A stretch of 64,000 nucleotides of DNA, from contig JACONQ010000013.1 in the NCBI GenBank assembly GCA_014281115.1, positions 1,106,501 to 1,170,500 on the forward strand, given 5' to 3'. Each line of letters opens with the position of its first letter. Position 1 is the first letter of the stretch. The DNA comes from Laburnicola sp. R22_1. Lineage: Eukaryota > Ascomycota > Dothideomycetes > Pleosporales > Didymosphaeriaceae. Shown here one piece after another: positions 58,545 through 64,000 of this stretch. The position numbers and the translations under genes were made by a program. The notes beneath the pieces are model-generated. The model was not told where the DNA came from, did no database searches, and saw only the letters and a program-made list of their open reading frames with translations.

Positions 58545-60335
58545 AGCTCGGCCATATAGTGTTCGGCCACATATAGTGATCGGCCACCCCACCACAACGC
58601 GTTACTCACTTTTTGATCATCTATACTCTCAACACCACGCGTTCAAAATGGATCCTCGTGAACTAGCAATACAATCTGCTATTAGCGATCTTAATTCTGG
58701 TGTTTATACAAGCCAACGGAAGGCTGCTAAGGCCTGGGGCGTGCCCCGATCAACTCTCCAAGAGCGCATCAACGGTCGCCAACCCAACGCGATAGCTCAC
58801 TCCAACCAACAGCGATTGACTCCAGAGCAAGAGCGCTTTCTAGTAGAGTGGATACTAGAAGAGGACTCACGCGCACAACCTCCATCTCATCCCCGTGTGC
58901 GAGAGATGGCCACCCGAATCCTGCACATGAACGGTGACCACGAGCCTCTGGGGCAACTATAGGTACCCCATTTCATCACACGCAACCCACGCGTCGCCTC
59001 TATTGTCGGCCGAACAATCAAGAGTGCAAGGACTACTGCAGCCAGTCAAGACACTATACAAGCCTTTCTTAAGCTATTTAAGCGGACAAGAATAGAGCTG
59101 GGCATACAGTATGAAGACATGTGAAATATAGATAAGACTAGGTGCGCACTAGGGGTATGTACAAACTCCTAGGTCGTTGGCAGTTCATCAAAGAAGAAGG
59201 CTTATATCAAATCCCCAGAGGATCGCGAGTGGGTATCAATTATTGAGACTATCTCAGCTGTCGGCGTCAAGCTTCAATGCCTAGTCATCTTTAAGGGCAA
59301 GCATTTACAGTTAACGTGGTTTCCAGCACAAGGCACACCAGATTGGCTCTACACAATGTCAGAGAATAGATAGACGTTAAACTTAATTGGCTATAAATAG
59401 TTGCAGCGTATTTTTATGCCAAATACTTCACCATCTAACAGTGGCTGGCGGCTCCTCCTTCTTAACGGCTATGGCTCCCACATCCCTATTAACTTTATGT
59501 GGCTCTACAAGGTCAACAAGATCCACCTCTTGTATCTTCTAGCTTACTCCTCACACCTGCTTCAGCCGTTAGATCTTGCTCCTTTCTCAGTACTCAAATC
59601 CAAGTACTGTGGTGAGATACGAGCTCTCTCAGCCCTTAATAACGCAGCACCTATCAAAAAAGAGCGCTTCGTTATATCATACAACAAAGCTAGAGAAGAA
59701 GGACTCTCAGAGCGAGTTATCCGAGCCGGCTGGAGGGCTGCAGGGCTCTGCCCATACAACCCAGACCTTGTGCTGCTCTCATCTCAAGTAACTGGCCAGC
59801 CAGTCACCCCTCCAGCGAGCAGTCAGGGGCTAGTAACTGCAGATCAAGTCTTCAACACCCCTCGGAGCTCACAGGCTCTATATAAGGCTCAACAACAGCT
59901 GCTGTTGTCAGAATCTCTCTCACAAAGCACCCGCGTAGTGCTTGGCAAGGCAGGCAAGGCTATTGCAGAAGCCAACACCAGGGCAGCCCAACTTGAGGCT
60001 GAAAATCAACGACTCAAATATCAACTAGATAGTGCTAAGATCACCCGCGTCAGAAAGCGCGTTCAAGTTAATCCAAATGAGCGCTTCAGTAATGTTAAGG
60101 CTATAAAGGCTGCTATTAACCGAGCAGCTGCTTTACAGGCTCAACAGGCAAGTAGTTCACTAGAGAAAGAAGCTCAAAAAGCAGCAGCAGCAGTAGCAGC
60201 ACTTGAACTTAGTTCTATGTGTACTGAATGGCAATTGTAATTGTTGTTGTTAAGAAATCGCGACTCCAAACTGTGTGGCTGCTTTGGGTGGGGTGGCCGA
60301 TCACTATATGTGGCCGACCACTATATGGCCGAGCT
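58545..60335 (+). mobile_element. Pogo-3: decayed pogo-type transposon
   Basis: 1,791 bp with 49-bp TIRs (58,545-58,593 and 60,287-60,335, one mismatch) and TA duplication (58,543-58,544 and 60,336-60,337). Within each TIR the motif TCGGCCAC is repeated. GC-balanced compared with its surroundings. Confidence 0.9.
58648..60240 (+). pseudogene. Pogo-3 transposase (stops and lost catalytic Asp)
   Basis: Starts MDPRELAIQSAISDLNSG, with an N-terminal helix-turn-helix (SQRKAAKAWGVPRSTLQERI). The catalytic region reads NIDKTRCALG (first Asp), LLLNGYGSH where Asp is expected (changed to Asn) and LLQPLDLAPF (third Asp kept). The C-terminal part is an uninterrupted 279-codon frame with a coiled coil (EANTRAAQLEAENQRL). 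Nonsense codons at 58,960 (TAG), one TGA and further TAGs before 59,400 interrupt the first half. It differs from Pogo-1 and Pogo-2. Confidence 0.85.
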
Positions 60336-60337
60336 TA

Positions 60338-63300
60338 TAGTACTTTTAAAATAGGTCTCTAGTAAGTAGTTAAGTTAGATATTAAGATCCCTTAACCTTA
60401 TAAACAAACACATAGTTTAGATAGATATTAAGATTCCTTAACCCTATAAAATAAACATAAATATAATAGAGAGAACACTAGAATCTTTTTATAAAAAGAA
60501 AAATATCTTTATCTCTTACCTAGCGTAATAAGTTACTAAACTCTAATAGCAAGGAGCTATAGAGGTAAATATTACTGCTAACCTTACTAAGAAACTATAT
60601 AGAGGGTTATGATAAGATAGAATATATATAGAAAATTAAGCTAGTCCGCTAGTATCTATAAAACTAAAGGTTAATAGGACCCTAAGCACCTATCTAAAGA
60701 AGGAAGGAGGCCTAGAATATAGAAGAAGACGCTCTCTAAGATATACTAATGTAAATTATAAGCTGTTTTGCTAGCTTAAAGCAACTCTAAGTAATATTAG
60801 TAGCTTAACTAAACACTAATAAATAGCTCTAGACCTTGCTAGAAGTAATTACTAATTAACTTGCCTAATTAAAGTAATATGCTAGAGTAGAGACTGTGCC
60901 CTTAGCCTCTTTTTAAATAATAGTAGTAATACTAGCGTCTAGTAAAGCGCTACTAAAGCGCTAACATCTCTAACTCTCTAATCTAGAGTTATTCTTTAGA
61001 AGCTATTATAATTACTAGTGTTAGGAATATATAATAAAGACTAAGATCTATAAGAATTACTCTCTTTTAGGAAATATAGTTAATTATATTATAAATATGC
61101 TAATAGGTAAGGTAGTAGATATTATACTAGCCTTTATAGAGAAAGGAACCTATACTAGAAATAAATTCTAGGGTTTCTTAAATATAAGCTTCTATAATAA
61201 GTTAGTAAAGAAGTAAGTATAAAATAGGCTATTTCTTAGCTAATAGGGTAAAATCCTACTAAATAAGTTTAATGCTAACTTTATGCGCCTAGCTACTAAG
61301 GCTAATAAAGATAATTAAAAGAACTTAAAAAATATTTACTAGAGAGCCTTACGTATAGACTTATAGAATAGGCTAATTATACTAAAGATTCCTAAGAACT
61401 AGGACCTTATAATACTTATAAACAAAGTTAATATAGTTAAAGAGAGTATCTATTATATAAAGATATTAAAGCTCTTTTACGCAGTAGCCTCCTCCTTTAC
61501 TAAGTCTACTAATACTATAGATTAGAAACTTATACGTTTTAGCATTATAAAGACTACTAAAGTAAACTCTTTAAAGACTAAAAAGTGCGCTAAATAGGTC
61601 TCTAAAAAGGAGTTAAAGAAGCACTATAAGAAAGGAGCATACTTTTGCTATAGTAAAAGTTATTAAAGGAAGAAGTTAAAGTGGGTTAAGCTAAAGAAGA
61701 ACTTTAATATATATAGAAAGGAGCATACTTTTGCTATAGTAAGAATTAATACTAATTACTATAAACACTTTTATTAATAATATTACCTTTATATATACTA
61801 TACTTAATTTAGGGTATTTAACTACTACCTTTATATCTAAGAAGTTTACTAGAAAAGCTAACCTATAATATATTAGTTTAAATAATCCCTATTAAGTAAT
61901 AGAATTTAGAGAAGTAACCTCCTTAGTCTATAAAGCCGCTTGTATAGAGATAGATATTAAGGTGTATATTAAAATAATATAGGAGTATATTAATAGAAAG
62001 AAGAAGGACTATAAACTAGTTCTTAGTTTGCTATAGTAGAAGAAGAACACTATATTAGTAGCTTTAGAGAAATACTCTATATATATAGGGTCCTTCTATA
62101 TAAGGATTAGAGATAAGTAGGGGAGATAAACTTCTACTCTTAGTTAAAAAGTCTCTGCTATATTATTTATAACCTTAAATAGAAGAAATATAAAAGAAAA
62201 GAATAGGCTAATAGTCTTTACTATCTTCCTTAAGAATATCTAAAAGACTCTAGCCCTAGAGGTTAAGGTAAACCTAAGAGACTACCTCTCTAAGTAGCTC
62301 CTAGACTAGGTAGAAGTTTTCTTAAGGAAATAAGCTAATAAACTTCCCTTATTATAAGGCTCTAGGATTAATTACTTAATCCCCCCTATTAAGAAGAGTA
62401 AAGAGACCCTAGAGATCCCCTTTAGGTCTCTCTATAGTATATTAAAAAAGAAACTACTAGTTCTTTATAAGAAACTAATAAAGTACCTTAACTATAGCTT
62501 TATTTAGGTAAGTAAGTCTAGCTCTATAGCACTAGTATTATTTGTAAGAAAATCTAAGAGAGGTCTATAATTTTATATAGACTATAGGGCGTTAAATGCC
62601 CTATTAAAGAAGGACTGCTACCTCCTCCCCTTTATTAGAGAGATAGTATAGCTTCTTACTAAGGCTAAGTAGCTAATAAAATTAGATATAATTTAGGCCT
62701 TTTATAAATTAAGAATAGTAAAAGAAAAGAAATAGAAAATAGCCTTCTAAACCTAGTTTAGATTATATAAGTAGTTAGTAGTCCCTTTTAGACTAGCTAA
62801 TACACTAAGCACCTTCTAGAAATATATTAACTATATTTTAAAAAGTACTTAAATAACTTCTACTCTACTTATATAGATAATATCCTTATATTTTCTACTA
62901 GATTTTTAAGAGACTATTAGAATAAAGTATAATAGATAGTAGAGAAGTTAGGTAAGATAAGACTACACCTAGATATTAAGAATTGCGAGTCTATAGTTAC
63001 TAAAACTAAATACCTTAGATTTATTATAAAGTATAAGAAGAGGATTAGTATAAATTTAGAGAAGGTTAAAGCTATCTAGAATTAGGTCCCTTTTATAAAT
63101 ATAAAGGGTATTTAGAGTTTTTAGATTTTGCTAACTTTTACTAGAGGTTTATAAAAACTTCTTAAAAGTAGTATTTTTATTAATAAAGTTAACTAGAAAG
63201 AAAACTCTCTTATTATAGGGGTAGAAATAATAGTAGGCTTTTAATTATCTAAAGAGAGTATTTTACACTAAGCCTATACTAGTCTACTTTAATTTTAAGA

Positions 63301-63654
63301 AAGAAGAAGTATTAGAGGCTATTTCTTTAGACTAGGTCTCTAGAGCCTGCTTCTTGCAGTTTAACATAGAAAAGTCCTTAGGCTAATTATCTACTTTTTT
63401 ACTAAACACACCTTTATAAAGGCAAACTATATAATTTATAATAAGAAAATACTTATAGTTATTAAAGCAACTAAGAAGTAGTATAATACACTCTAGGCTA
63501 TTTCTTATACACTTATATATACTAATTATAAGAACCTTATATACTTTACAAAGTCTAGAAGGTTAGATAAAAGGTATATATACTAGGCTAATACCTTTAG
63601 TAAATATAATATAATATTTTAGTATAGACTAAAAACTATTAACTTAAGAGTAAA
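60338..63654 (+). pseudogene. V: second gypsy family, decayed and truncated
   Basis: Reads on the plus strand. The gag region (about 60.5-61.75 kb) includes a duplicated 28-bp stretch at about 61,629 and 61,715. RT at about 62.4-62.95 kb is recognisable from SSSIALVLFVRKSKRG, IDYRALNALLKKDCYLLP, KLDI and PFRLANTLSTF. RNase H follows at about 63.2-63.5 kb. No integrase or 3' LTR is seen before an abrupt composition change at about 63,655. The 5' end carries a twice-repeated string around ATATTAAGATTCCTTAACC (60,383 and 60,416). It is a different family from Gypsy-1/2. TAG stops throughout. Confidence 0.75.
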
Positions 63655-64000
63655 TGCCCTTTTGCAATACTACTGTGTCCGTGCACTCAACGCCCGGATT
63701 CAGTCAACGCCCCGCTGAACACCATAGCAGCTTAACTAAAATAAGGCTGCAGAGCCACACAAAATCGCTATTATTACGAGATTTTGTAGTAGAGTACTAT
63801 TTTGATGCTTGCGATTCACCTGTGCTACTTATATTTACTTAGAAGCTTAACGTTGCGGCCGTGCCGCGTGGTCTTGGGTGGAGCTGCTAATGCGGCACCT
63901 GAAGCCTCCTAAGTAGTTATAGTATTAACTACGCGTTTCTAACGCTTGTTGCTCTGTATAGATGGCTGCGAGGCCTTTCTCTTACCCTTTTAGGTAGATT
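63655..64000. other. Non-RIPed segment at the right edge
   Basis: Composition returns to normal CpA/TpG content. A short frame (about 60 codons) is not recognised. It may be the start of another element that truncates V, or of a gene beyond the window; the available 345 bp do not decide. Confidence 0.4.

Overview
The window reads as a filamentous ascomycete chromosome, most likely a Dothideomycete or a close relative. The protein-coding genes contain 40-115 bp spliceosomal introns, and the gene set is typical of filamentous fungi: a BCS1-like AAA ATPase, a classical SDR, a fungal rhodopsin-like membrane protein and a SepH/Cdc7 septation kinase. Genome composition switches sharply from gene-bearing, GC-balanced DNA (about 1-14,450) to a block of AT-rich, TpA-rich, CpA/TpG-poor DNA (about 15,080-63,650). 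That pattern is the signature of repeat-induced point mutation (RIP). Species cannot be read from the sequence.

Left third (1-14.4 kb): a BCS1-like ATPase (minus strand, 3 exons) is divergent from an SDR (plus strand, 5 exons). Next comes an apparently intact, non-mutated pogo/Fot1-type transposon with perfect 49-bp TIRs and a TA target duplication, then a gene-poor 1.5 kb stretch, a three-exon rhodopsin-domain membrane protein, and the four-exon sepH kinase (1,466 aa). The 3' flank of sepH is a strikingly C-poor, G/T-rich strand that leads into the AT-rich block.

Right two thirds (15-63.6 kb): no host gene is visible. The block is almost entirely transposable elements inserted into one another. 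Target-site duplications let the order be read on the left side: a short SINE-like element S1 was split by repeat X1, X1 by a chromodomain-type Ty3/gypsy element (Gypsy-1, TSD ATTAT), Gypsy-1 by a shorter related LTR element Z (TSD ATAGG), Z's 3' LTR by X3, and X3 by a GC-richer 5.3-kb LTR element (L5). L5 lacks protease/RT/RNase H and carries an antisense reading frame. On the right, a second full-length gypsy copy (Gypsy-2, TSD GTAGG) sits in a TIR element (T/Y family) and itself holds a decayed pogo element. A third pogo element and a decayed, truncated second gypsy family follow.

The least expected content is two families of very short (about 95-140 bp), A-tailed elements, S1 (8 copies) and S2 (7 copies). 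Many copies are flanked by 9-14 bp target duplications, so they look like miniature SINE-type retroposons. A longer unclassified family X (about 1.3-2 kb) also makes 11-15 bp duplications. I find no LINE reverse transcriptase in the window that could mobilise them. The block as a whole may be constitutive heterochromatin, possibly pericentromeric, but that is inference.
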